Shown: positions 54,701 to 64,000 of the stretch, one piece after another
Position numbering within the stretch: position 1 is the stretch's first letter
How the letters are laid out: each line of letters starts with the position of its first letter
Source: Branchiostoma floridae
Lineage: Eukaryota; Chordata; Leptocardii; Amphioxiformes; Branchiostomatidae
Direction: 5' to 3'
Assembly: GCF_000003815.2 (NCBI RefSeq)
Contig: NC_049990.1
Location: forward strand, 22,852,338-22,916,337
Length of the DNA: 64,000 nucleotides
Made by a program: the position numbers and the translations under genes
The notes under the pieces: model-generated
What the model was told of the DNA's origin: nothing
Database searches by the model: none
Seen by the model: the letters and a program-made list of their open reading frames with translations, nothing else

Positions 54701-56893
54701 TGTAGGGGGCGACGTTGAGCCATGAGCACATCCCACTTCAGGAGGAGGAGGATGAAGCTGACGAAAAGGAGATAAGTAAGATCAAAGTATTGATTCCTCT
54801 CTTCTAGATAACACCTCAAAACTATAACTTTTTCCAGTTCCTTTTCTCTCAATAACACGTCATCTATTCTACCATCTCTTTGTCAGCTGTTAAGTCCTTG
54901 GTAGTACATTTATTCTTTCAGACATACTGTTATGTGAACAAACTAAATGGAACGTAAGAGAATGTCTTGTCTTGTTTGCTAACAAATACAAAATAAGGAA
55001 CATATGTGAGGCTACTAACTAACTAACTTTTCAAATTTGCTGAGCCTAACTGTAATGTGTCTAACTTTAAGAGGACACTTCTAACATATAGACCCTGTAA
55101 TGATAAAATATGTTTGTAATTTTGAGTACCATGTTTGACACAATTGTTTGCTGTAATAACCTTTACTTCCCAACTACATTTGTATTTTACATAGCAACAT
55201 ATTTTATGTAATACAAGGTTCTCAAAACTTTTTCTTCCCTTACCCCAAATGCAACATGTAGCTGAAACAGGTAAAACAATTTTGAAACAATTCTAAGCTT
55301 TTGTATATAACCACACTAAAAGACATGATTCGCACAGTAACAAAGAACAGCCTTATAGTTCCCTAACACAGTTTGCGCTTTAAATTTGTGCTTTAAGCTA
55401 AGGGTTAAAGTAGCTTAAACAGTGACCTATGATTTAATGATATAATCATGATAGTAATCATAAAGCTGGCAAAAATGCAAAGAAATGCCATTTTTAGTAA
55501 CTGTTTACTCAATCTTAGCACGTTGCGTTTTCTAAAGTATGTATGATTTACTTATTACATTGTATCTGAATTCCCTCTTAATGCCCAGTTGCCAAATCTC
55601 AATGTCAAGTGAAGACCAGACATGTTACAGCCAAAAATGTAATCTATTTAATTTTAAAGCTCACAGACAATTCATTCTCCTAAGTTTAGACGAACCTGTG
55701 TCATAAACTCTGTCAGAGTCCAAACACAGGTTTGTCTCTGCGTGCTAGGAAAATGAGAGTCTTTGGCTGACCAATTTAATTGCTATATGACAGGATTTTA
55801 GGTATTGCTTTTTTTCTTTCTTGATGACACCTTAAACATTTCTCCCAGTTCAACTGTTTCCTCCGTTGCTGTTCTGTTTGATGTTCTGTTACCATTTACT
55901 AGACGGCATGCTAGTGGCAGGTCATGTGATCCTGCTCGACCAATCGGCTGTCAGACCGCCAAACCTGCACTTGCTGGGAACGCTATTCCTGCCCTGCGGC
56001 ACCAGACAGATGTTTGATATTGTTGTCTTCCTAAACTTGTAAGTGTCCACGGATAAAATGGGTCATCTGCAAACTGACAGAACTACACTTGTTTTTCAGG
56101 CACTGTTGCAAGGGAGTCTGATGATGGACTGAAAGTTCAACCATTGGCTGCTTTGTGTGTTCCAGTTCTAACCAAATTAGCTATTAGTGCGTGCCCTTAG
56201 GTCATATTGATTTGATGTTACTCAAATTAGGGATGGGTGCCGGTATGGTGTACTGGTACAAAGTAATTATTTCTTGTTGGGCTGGTCCAGAAAGAACAGA
56301 CAGAAAAAAATCAGTGGACCGGATTTTGTAACAATCAGAAAATGAACAGATTATACCGGCAGGCATTTATGTGTTTTGTGTCCAAGTAAATAACAAAAGC
56401 AAAGTAGAGGATAGTTGAGGTTGTTTAAACACCAGAAATAGAATATTCAACATATTCCTTTGTGGCAAAATGGAATTTTGTTTTGAGTATTGCCCATTTA
56501 CAACAAGTTTTCATATACAGCCAAGTTCAGGTCTGGACAGGGTCCTAATCCTCTGGACCTGGACCATACTTGTGCCTGAATTTTCTGTACCGATACCCAC
56601 CCCTATACTCAATAACATCAAAATAATCACCAACCAACTGATGACATTGATCTGAAAGGTCAAAGTCCCCAATAGAAAAGTCCCACAGTGAGGTATTGAT
56701 TAAACATGTCAAAGGTTATGACCCCAGATTGAACCCTGACCTTTTCTCTTTTTGCAGCAGATGGCATGCTCGCAGGTCACGTGATCCTGCCCAAGCGCCC
56801 AGAGATCAGGTCACCTGACCTGCACATGCTGGGCACCATGTTCCTGGGCTGTGGCGTGCAGCAAGCATTTGACCTTATCGTCTTCTTGCACTT
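48704..56893 (+). CDS. Multipass transporter-like protein (amino-acid-permease type), 3' end not found
   Basis: Exons in agreeing phase: 48704-48794, 50414-50455, 50939-51012, 51735-51803, 54706-54775, then either 55903-56038 or 56761-56893. The short N-terminus leads into a first helix with FVTIATILGTGILGLP. That GTGILxLP signature is typical of the broken first helix in the amino acid/auxin permease (APC) superfamily. Later helices are GLYPFLVSFLIGFLVQ and CLLVYFFVEILQ. An acidic loop (LQEEEDEADEKEI) and the alternative exon (GHVILLDQSAVRPPNLHLLG or GHVILPKRPEIRSPDLHMLG) follow. Substrate unknown. I could not find convincing further exons before the opposite-strand gene at 59.2 kb, so the gene is partial here or its remaining exons are hard to read. 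Confidence 0.7.
48795..50413. other. First intron of the transporter-like gene
   Basis: AT-rich. I see no repeats of note, no coding sequence and no RNA gene. Confidence 0.5.
50805..50865 (+). mobile_element. Possible Penelope-like 3' tail
   Basis: AACGTTTCAGTGACCACCTG...CTTCCTCAGG resembles the tail near 4895-4935 (ACGTTTCGGAGAGCACCTG...CTTCCTCC). It lies in intron 50456-50938. The match is short, so confidence is low. Confidence 0.35.
51991..52670. mobile_element. 680-bp PIF/Harbinger-like MITE with TAA target
   Basis: The ends GACCCCGTTCACACTCAAAA and its inverted counterpart TTTTGGGGTGTGAACGGGGTC are flanked by TAA at 51988-51990 and 52671-52673. AAGCGGCTT / AAGCCGCTT motifs recur inside both ends, with an extra tandem copy on the right. 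No transposase. It lies in intron 51804-54705. Confidence 0.85.
52674..54705. other. Remainder of transporter-gene intron
   Basis: AT-rich intron sequence with no recognisable repeat, RNA gene or coding exon. Confidence 0.45.
54776..55902. other. Transporter-gene intron before the alternative exons
   Basis: An imperfect inverted pair near 55684-55740 (TTTAGACGAACCTGTGTC... and AAACACAGGTTTGTCTC) is the only structure I see. Confidence 0.4.
55903..56038 (+). CDS. Alternative exon A of the transporter-like gene
   Basis: 136 nt between acceptor CCATTTACTAG and donor CTT|GTAAGT. It enters in phase 1 and leaves in phase 2. It encodes GMLVAGHVILLDQSAVRP followed by a predicted helix (MFDIVVFLNL). 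It is homologous in sequence and phase to exon B at 56761. Confidence 0.75.
56761..56893 (+). CDS. Alternative exon B of the transporter-like gene
   Basis: 133 nt between acceptor TTTTTGCAGCAG and donor CTT|GTACGT, with the same entry and exit phases as exon A. It encodes GMLAGHVILPKRPEIRSP and AFDLIVFLHL. It lacks one codon relative to A. Joining A directly to B would break the frame, so they can only be used one at a time. Confidence 0.75.
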
Positions 56894-56984
56894 GTACGTT
56901 CCAACTATGACCTTATTGTCTTCTTGTACTTGTACGTTCCAACTATGACCTTATCGTCTTCTTGCACTTGTATGTTCCAACTAT
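56871..56984 (+). repeat. 38-bp exon-intron boundary unit repeated three times
   Basis: Unit GACCTTATCGTCTTCTTGCA + CTTGTACGTTCCAACTAT. Copies start at 56871, 56909 and 56947. Each carries the exon end CTT and a donor (GTACGT, GTACGT, GTATGT) at 56894, 56932 and 56970. Since 38 is not a multiple of three, each donor gives a different frame. Confidence 0.95.
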
Positions 56985-58391
56985 GGCTATACGTTTCTCT
57001 TGTGGTGCCAAGGTCTTGTTCTATCTTGGATGGTTACGTTTCCCGATAGGGAAAACATATTGTTTTTTTCTGGTGTGTTCTTCTCTTGTCTTTTTCTTCC
57101 TCTTCTGTCATGAATCAATCAGAATAAAACTACCGGTGACATCAGCATATTAGCAATATCAGCAAATATGAACAAAATATTAGCTGTTGCAGCAAATATA
57201 AAGTGGTTTTCTTTCTTCGACACCTCAGGAACAAGCATAATTCTATTGACAAAGGCAAATTAATGGTAGGGAAATATCCTGCATTTTCTTGAAAATATTG
57301 CCTTTTTTTTTTTTTTTCAATCATATTCTGCACATCTGTAACACCAGAAAAAAAATTGGAGGTACAAATTTTTCTTCCTAACTCAACAATAACACTTAAC
57401 AATTGAAAACATCTATGATGTTATTTCATTCATTTAACGTTACAGAACGGGTAACCTATTTCAATCTTATCTTTCTTTATTTCAAACTTTCTTTTGTACT
57501 GCAGTTGGATTGGGACTGGCATGCCTGGTTTACAAGGAGTTGTCTTCTTTTTAAATCTTTTTTTCTTCCCAGTTTCTTATTATTTTCTTCCCAGTTTCTT
57601 ATTATTGTTTGCTTTGGTTGCAGTGGTGGCTGGCATTATTTCTGTGGTTTACATTATGAATTTCATATGGATAATTTTATGTGTTTTGTTTTGCATGCAA
57701 AGTTTGCTTCAATCAGGGACAGTCTCATTCTAACATCAGCAGAAAAACTTTTCTTATATCTTATATCTTTTCTTATAAGTTCATTCTATTATTGTACATT
57801 GTGAAAGAGCTGTTATTATTGGCTTAACTCTCTGGCTGATGTTTGAGATTGTTACTGTCTTTTTGCATGGTTCAATATTTATGTGCTGCAACAGTATAAA
57901 ATGAACTTATGAAATGCTACACTACATGAAAAGCCTTGTTTCCAGGTCGGAAATTGCCCTACACATCCCCGGAAATATTGTATTTCCTTTAAAAAACAGG
58001 CGTTTCAGTCCTGCCCGCGTTCTGTGTCCAGTCCTTTACATGCCCTAGAAACACGCGGAAACGAACCAATATTGTGTACAGGACGTGTAAAGGGCATGAA
58101 ATACCCTCACAGATGCCCTTGAAATGAATGTACTCGGCAGGAAACACACCGTGTGTCGCTCCGTGTAGCGCTGAAAATATGCATAATTTAGCGTAATTAT
58201 CACCTAATTATCCAATTATCCCCACGGGTCCTGCCGTACGTAGTGCGCGTGCGCGGTACAGCGCTGACTAACCGCCCCCCACCCCTCGCCCCCCTCCCCC
58301 CACTGCATTCCATATCCACCCCCATACGCTCTTCCCTGCCTCTGGAATCCCAGCTTCTACTTTATACCCTTCTGTATCTTACTAATGAGGC
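56985..58391. other. Region after the last mapped exon, no confident coding
   Basis: T-rich stretches give hydrophobic open frames (for example 57403-57804) that I regard as compositional. Around 57955-58110 there are short, partly complementary GC-richer segments (CCTTTACATGCCC and GGGCATG-type). No gene recognised. Confidence 0.4.
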
Positions 58392-58440
<49 letters not shown>

Positions 58441-58482
58441 TGTATGTATGTATGTATGTATGTATGTATGTATGTATGTATG

Positions 58483-58513
<31 letters not shown>

Positions 58514-58533
58514 AGATATAGATAGATATAGAT

Positions 58534-58600
<67 letters not shown>
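58392..58600. repeat. Compound microsatellite (TA)n (TATG)n (TAGA)n
   Basis: Successive TA, GTAT, GATATA and GATA tracts. Frames on either strand are artefacts. Confidence 0.95.
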
Positions 58601-58601
<1 letters not shown>

Positions 58602-59199
58602 ATAAGCAGCACATTTTATTCATGAAGAGACGTGGTTTACTTCTTACATTTAACATTTTATTCGTTACGTATAGAATCACCATTTACAAATCCACGAAAA
58701 TTACAGTACCACTGAAACGGAAAATCAATACTGGCTGTAACTATGTGCTAAAGAAAAATACAGATTACCTTAACATAACATATTTGCCCTTACTTAACCC
58801 AAGGATGTTGTAACGTTCTTGCTTAAACTCAATAAAGAGAATAGCTCTAAAGTTAACATAGAAATCGTCAATTAGATGTCACAGCGTACACTCGGGAATG
58901 GAATTGCCATGGAATAAACTCAAAGTGTAAATAGTCTTCCGTACAAGCAAAACGTAAATGGCGCCTACATGTTTAACTATCGTCCTAACAGTAACACATA
59001 GCAAGAAAGGACACTAGAATACGATGGATATACAAGGCAAACGATTAACATACATACTAACTTTGCACTGTACAAGTCATGTTTTCTTTACTACTGTACA
59101 AATGTTGAAAGATAAATTTCGAAATAAGTAGAAGTTGTTAAGTAATTAAAAGGATACAAAGGGTAAGCTAAAAAAACAAGTCATGCTGGCCACGTTAAA
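58601..59199. other. Spacer downstream of the minus-strand gene at 59200
   Basis: A TTTATT at 58616 would give AATAAA on the minus strand and may end that gene's transcript. Nothing else seen. Confidence 0.4.
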
Positions 59200-61607
59200 C
59201 TACAATGGAGTCAACGAATTGTCATCCATGTCCGAAAGAAAATCTTCATCAACAAAGCTAGCTACATTGTATCCTTCAAGAGCCCGTGAAGGAGAGTCTT
59301 CGCTCTGGAAGGCTAAGCTTCTTCCCGGTTGGCGGGGCGGCAGGGTGCGGTTGGAGGTTGAGGACCGGTTGTTGTTGTTGGCGGAGATGGTTGTCAGACA
59401 GGGCCGGACTGCTGGGCGGGGAGCGCTTCCGGGGGTGAAGTGCACAGCGGCCCGGTCGGGGTCGTAGACTCGAGGGAGGTCTCTGTCACTCTGTGTGCCT
59501 TCCACCCTCAGTCTCGGTTTGCGGTTGGCGGCCAGGTACTTGGGGTCAGCCTCCAGCCTGGTCTGCAGTGCGCTGCAAAGGTCGGAAAGCTGTTGGCTTC
59601 GGAAGACAGGGGGCTTCACCAGCCACACGGCCATCCCGTTCGAACTGCTATCCTCCTCGTCCGACATGAGTTCCTGGGTTACTCCTGCCCAGATCCCCTC
59701 CTCTTCCTCAGTCTGGACGACTTCGCTTCTCACGTCCAGCAACTAGTGTAAAACATAGAAAAATGGAAATACGTCAGGGCATCCAAGGAATTTAGAAAGC
59801 ATATGTGACGTAAAAAGAAATCATTATTAGTTTAAACTATTATTAGAGCTAAACGACTAAATCGGACTATACAAGATTACATTTTAATAGATTCAATATG
59901 TTTTGCTGAAAGATAAAAAGTGACAGGGGCGATTTCGTCTAGATCATGAAGTAAAGGCGGGTTTATGAGGTCAACTTGTTCTCGTTTGTGCTATACGTTT
60001 GTGCATGATTTGGCATTATTTCGCATGCAAGCACAAATTTGAAAAACTAATCAAACAAAACATGTTCCTCTCTTCTAAAAACAATGTCAAGGTGTCAATG
60101 GATTGGTCCTTTGTAGGCAGACAAACACGTTTGTGTGGTAGACTCACCCTCTTTCTCCGGGACCGAAGGCGCTTCTCTTTCTTTTCTTTTTCCTTCTTTT
60201 CTTTGTTTTCTGGCAGGCTAAGTGTGTAGTTCCGACGAATGTTCTCGTAGTAACCAACACACGCGGCTGGAAAAAAGGGTATAAAATGTTTAGCTTGTAT
60301 AAACCCAACTGTATTAAATGTAATTCTAAGTTACCATAATTGTCGATTTTCAAACATCACATATACCAATAGTTTGGGAATCATCGTGGAAAAAACATGA
60401 AAATTCCACACAGAAGTTACATAGAGAGTATAACCTATGTGTAGAACATTTAAATTTGCAAAAGGGACAGCTTGAACTTGAAGCACAGTTACTCACCTCG
60501 GATCATGTCTGACGGATGCTCGCCGATGGCAGCAATTTCTTTCACAAGAAAGGTCGTCACTGCTAAATTGTGGGGTGAGTTGAGTCTGAAAAAAAGCGAT
60601 TAAAACTGTTACATTTTCTGTTTTCTGTTTTTTTTGTATAGATGATTTTTTCTGCGTTACATAAACAGATACACAATTTTCCTTTGTCCAAAGTTGTCTG
60701 TCGTACGTGCATGTTGACCATCTAGTTTGGACAAGACATATACTAGTATGCATATACACTGTATGATATAATTGTTTTAACTTACCCTTCCTTCCCCTCA
60801 TACTTCTTGTCATCTTCATTTGAGTTGTGCAAACGTCTCACCATCTCCTGAAAAGAAAAATACAAATGTAATTGCAATTGTGTTAGCATATGGTCAATGG
60901 TATGTGTGTATTGTGTACATAATTTGCATTGAAAGTAGACCTTGTTACATGCGTCTGTTTTGTTTGCCTGGTTGGGCAAACGGTGTGAACTATCCCTACT
61001 AAACAAACAAAGAGAAAACAGACGCTTAAATCTTCGCAAAACAATACAGTTTGCGGTGTTTCAGCAAGCCTTTTTAATGTGAACGAAAAAAAAAATTCTG
61101 TAAAGAGGGGTTATAAACACACACTTCACACACACACAAGACATTGTAGATACGGCTAAGGATAGGACTGTACGTGAGACGTAAACCATACGACGTATAT
61201 GTAAACATGTAATATATATATCTCACCGATAGATGTGGGGACTTCGCCTTTTTTCTGCGCTTTCCTGTAGGAGGCACAACCTCGTCGTCCCGGGTCGTTT
61301 CTTCGACACGCTGGCGGAGATGAAACACTTCTTCTGTCAGCTCGGAAATCTTCGCCTCCATGGACTGCCTCTCTTCGGCCTGCTTCCGGCGACCCTCCTG
61401 CATTTCCCGGGTGAGATTCATCAATGCCCGATAAATCTTCTCGGTTGTCACTGCTGGTGAACCCGGCGGTGTGCGGTGGTCGGTCAACACTCCGTCACGC
61501 TGCGGCGTAGACCGTCCCGGAGGCATGTTTTCGGTCCGTGATGAGTCGTCGTTTCTACCGTTGCGAGAACTTTGATAGAATCTACGAGACGTGAAGTTTG
61601 ACGACAT
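59200..61607 (-). CDS. Five-exon gene for a 397-residue basic, coiled-coil protein of unknown function
   Basis: Exons 61607-61227, 60847-60786, 60585-60497, 60266-60148 and 59742-59200 join in phase (1,194 nt including stop). The N-terminus is Ser/Arg-rich. Residues of about 55-115 form a likely coiled coil (EMQEGRRKQAEERQSMEAKI). A basic segment GKRRKKAKSP follows and looks like a nuclear signal. Exons 3-4 encode AVTTFLVKEIAAIGEHPSDM and NIRRNYTLSLPENKEKKEKE with a very basic end. The last exon has an acidic SDEEDSSSN motif, then VWLVKPPVFRSQQLSDL and a disordered tail ending in DEDFLSDMDD. From memory, the acidic motif followed by WxVKxPxWRS appears in C14orf93-like proteins; this is unverified. 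A nuclear role is inference. Confidence 0.8.
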
Positions 61608-61760
61608 TCTCAACGATACAAGATGTGTTGTCTTCGCGTCGGGAGGAACCTATGCCGTTATGACGCGGCCAGATTTAAACTAACCGGTAAAACTACTGAT
61701 CACAGCTCTCATTGGTTGATCTCTCAGTGAGAGTGAGATAGGATTGGTCGTCAATCATAT
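61608..61760 (-). promoter_or_regulatory. Probable promoter of the 61607 gene with two CCAAT boxes
   Basis: ATTGG occurs at 61711-61715 and 61743-61747, giving CCAAT in the gene's orientation about 105 and 137 bases upstream of the ATG. No TATA box at the expected place. Confidence 0.45.
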
Positions 61761-62282
61761 TCACGTGATCATCGTCAAGACTACAATTATCGATTTAGGC
61801 TTGTCATATACTGTCATCAATGTACTGTAAATACAAGTATATTGAATGAAGACCTTTAATTGCACATTTTGGCCACACCAGGCATGTTTCAAGACATCGG
61901 TTGAAAAGATACAGTTAACAGATACAAAATACTATTGCTAAATGAATTCAACTTCTCCTCGCTTTTCTGTTATAGTGGAGATAAAACAGCAGACATTATT
62001 TATGATCGATGGTTTGTCTAGTTGCATTAGGAATATGAATTTTCTACAGAACTTCTCTAGAGGTGTATGAAATAAGGAAATTGGGTTCATTGGGTTCATT
62101 TCTCTCTACGGTATATAATCTACACTCTCACTACAAAATGACGTTCGTCCTCTATTTTATCTAAATTACAATATTTGCATAGTCTGAGTTCCAGAGGGGT
62201 GCAGTTATGTCTTTCTGTTTCAATATGAACTTGATGGCAGCTAATCCTTAGTCTTGTGACTGTGAAAGATCAAGGAGCTTTT
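61761..62282. other. Intergenic, no gene seen
   Basis: AT-rich sequence between the CCAAT promoter and the tandem repeat, with only a short direct repeat ATTGGGTTCATTGGGTTCATT-like at 62082-62100. Confidence 0.4.
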
Positions 62283-62812
62283 ATTCTACAATCGATATTC
62301 TATAGCCAATATTAGAAATTCAGTTTTCTGGCGTCATTTTTCCAACTCTACTGTGCTTACAAAATGGCGCCCCAAGCCGAGCTTCGATTTAGACAAAGGA
62401 ATTTATAACTTCACAGAATTCTAGGAAAAGGGTACAAATAGATGGACTGAAAAATTTACTAAAAGACGGTAGAAAATTATCACGAAGGTTTTTTTTTCAC
62501 TATAAGATATAGGCTATTCTACAATCGATATTCTATAGCCAATGTTAGAAATTCAGTTTTCTGGCGTCATTTTTCCAACTCTACTGTGCTTACAAAATGG
62601 CGCCCCAAGCCGAGCTTCGATTTAGACAAAGGAATTTACAACTTCACAGAATTCTAGGAAAAATGTACAAATAAATCTACTGGCAAATTTACTAAAAGAC
62701 AGCAGAGAAATATCACGAATGTATTTTTTCTACTAAAAGATATAAGCTATTCTACAATCGATATTCTATAGCCAATGTTAGAAATTCAGTCTTCTGGTGT
62801 CATTTTTCCAGG
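62283..62812. repeat. 233-bp tandem repeat, about 2.3 copies
   Basis: Units start ATTCTACAATCGATATTCTA at 62283, 62516 and 62749. Each contains AAAATGGCGCCCCAAGCCGA and TTCACAGAATTCTAGGAAAA. The third copy stops near 62812. Copies differ at few positions. Confidence 0.95.
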
Positions 62813-64000
62813 GTCACTTACAAAAACAACACGTAAATCAACTTCATTACGTACTAAAAATATTGTGTACCTATTGGCTGCAAATAACACACCAGATGTA
62901 TCATTATTATTAATGCTGTTCTCTATACATGTGTAGCTTGCGAATCCAAAAATGTACCAATACAAACATATTCGAAAATTTACCGTAAGATGCCACCAGC
63001 GGCATCGGAAAATGCATAGTCTAGAATATTGCACGGGTCAATAAGCTATTAGGAAATCTAATGATTCACACCTGTATTAGTGCTGCCAAACGACAGACCT
63101 GCTTTGGCATACAATCTTAGTGTTTTGGGTTTGGCTTCTTTTATCTGGAAGCAGTGGAAGGCGAAGTGTCAAACTTTTTCTGCGATTAATGAATCATGAT
63201 TTGCCGGGAAAGGGAGTTTCGGCTGAGGAAGGGTCTTTCCAAACTTCCTTTTCCGTCATAAGCCCTCCCCCATAAGATAAAAAGCGAACCCTGTAAGTAA
63301 GATAGAAAGAAACCAACCCCGCTTGTCACAAGTCTGCGACGGAGGCCAGTATTTCCCGGCTTGGGCTCGCGACGCCAGAGGTCTATTGTTCGTTCAAACA
63401 AAGGGTATTTAGTAGTATGTGTCAGGTATGCAAATGTCCCAGCACTCGACATTCAAGTCCATACAATGATGTTATGCTTCATTCTTTCTCACACCAAGGA
63501 GTTTTTTTCGTGATAAAACGTCATTGCTCACACGAAGGAGGCTGATATCGATTTTTGTACAAAAAAGTTTTTATGCAAAATGTAAACCGTATTGCTTATT
63601 TATTTCCCAGACATACGTTGGGTTGCGGGGGTAGTAGTGACCGGAAAACAGTAAAAAAAACGGTAACTACGTTCCCCGCGAGCCAAGTTCTGCTTGGAGA
63701 TTAGGCGCTTTCAGGCTTTTGTCTGCCTATTTCCCCCACACGTCTGGTGTAAGGGTCCTAGAAATTCCGGTACAAGCGCGAGTCCAGGTATGTAAGAAAA
63801 TGTCAAGGACATTACACGCCAAACCAGGAAAGTCATGTACACAGCCAGGACACAGACAATTTCACAGGTGTGTAAGTTCCTTGAAACACCCGGAAATAAG
63901 AGCTTTCGTGTAGTGCTAGTTATACACTACTGTGTAAGTAAGTTATAATCATGCATAGGTTTTTTAGATATTCAACCTGATGCAAAAGATATTTGTAAAC
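62813..64000. other. Terminal intergenic stretch, no gene recognised
   Basis: Short open frames (63186-63452, 63719-63913) show no known domain. No RNA gene recognised. Confidence 0.45.

Noticed and set aside
57403-57804. Hydrophobic frames that might continue the transporter gene
   Set aside because: T-rich composition explains the hydrophobicity. Splice phases from either alternative exon do not give a convincing continuation.
1-64000. tRNA, rRNA genes or CRISPR arrays
   Set aside because: No cloverleaf-like or rRNA-like segments were recognised. The regular repeats found are eukaryotic minisatellites without the repeat-spacer pattern of CRISPR.

Overview
The window looks like cephalochordate (amphioxus, Branchiostoma-type) nuclear DNA. 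The genes have many introns with GT-AG boundaries. They include lineage-typical receptors: a transmembrane NHL protein, a leucine-rich-repeat receptor with QPYA tail repeats, and a small cluster of divergent receptor tyrosine kinases. Between and inside the genes lie many short inverted-repeat transposons, LINE fragments and minisatellites. The species call is inference from gene style and from memory of such families. Five runs of N interrupt the assembly (2090-2289, 19809-20013, 21785-21916, 23172-23271, 30270-30369).

Layout. 0-7 kb: a piggyBac-like MITE, then a plus-strand single-pass membrane protein with an extracellular NHL beta-propeller. 7-11 kb: a duplicated orphan copy of that gene's upstream block that lacks the MITE, then repeats and another MITE. 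11.2-12.4 kb: the 3' exon of an LRR receptor on the minus strand. 12.6-19.8 kb: a large candidate DNA transposon with long, nearly identical inverted arms, carrying a zinc-binding ORF and an 876-codon ORF with DDE-like motifs. 20-26.1 kb: a roughly 470-bp tandem array, then a 51-bp minisatellite array that reverses orientation in its middle. 27.1-28.7 kb: a 5'-truncated LINE with an apparently chimeric ORF. 30.5-41.6 kb: a receptor tyrosine kinase cluster with one intact intronless gene, one full-length copy with a single stop codon, and one inverted 5' fragment. The broken copy is bracketed by two transposons whose target-site duplications include its start and stop codons.

42.5-47.8 kb: esterase D / S-formylglutathione hydrolase on the minus strand, nine coding exons reconstructing 282 residues. 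It sits head-to-head with a plus-strand multipass transporter-like gene (48.7-56.9 kb). That gene ends, as far as it can be followed, in two alternative homologous exons, and the second one's exon-intron boundary is triplicated. 59.2-61.6 kb: a five-exon minus-strand gene for a 397-residue basic/coiled-coil protein of unknown function. 62.3-62.8 kb: a 233-bp tandem repeat.

The strongest leads for something new are the long-armed transposon with its unnamed DDE-like protein, the phase-enforced mutually exclusive exon pair with its triplicated splice donor, the splice-motif-rich inverted minisatellite, and the kinase copy framed by two insertions.
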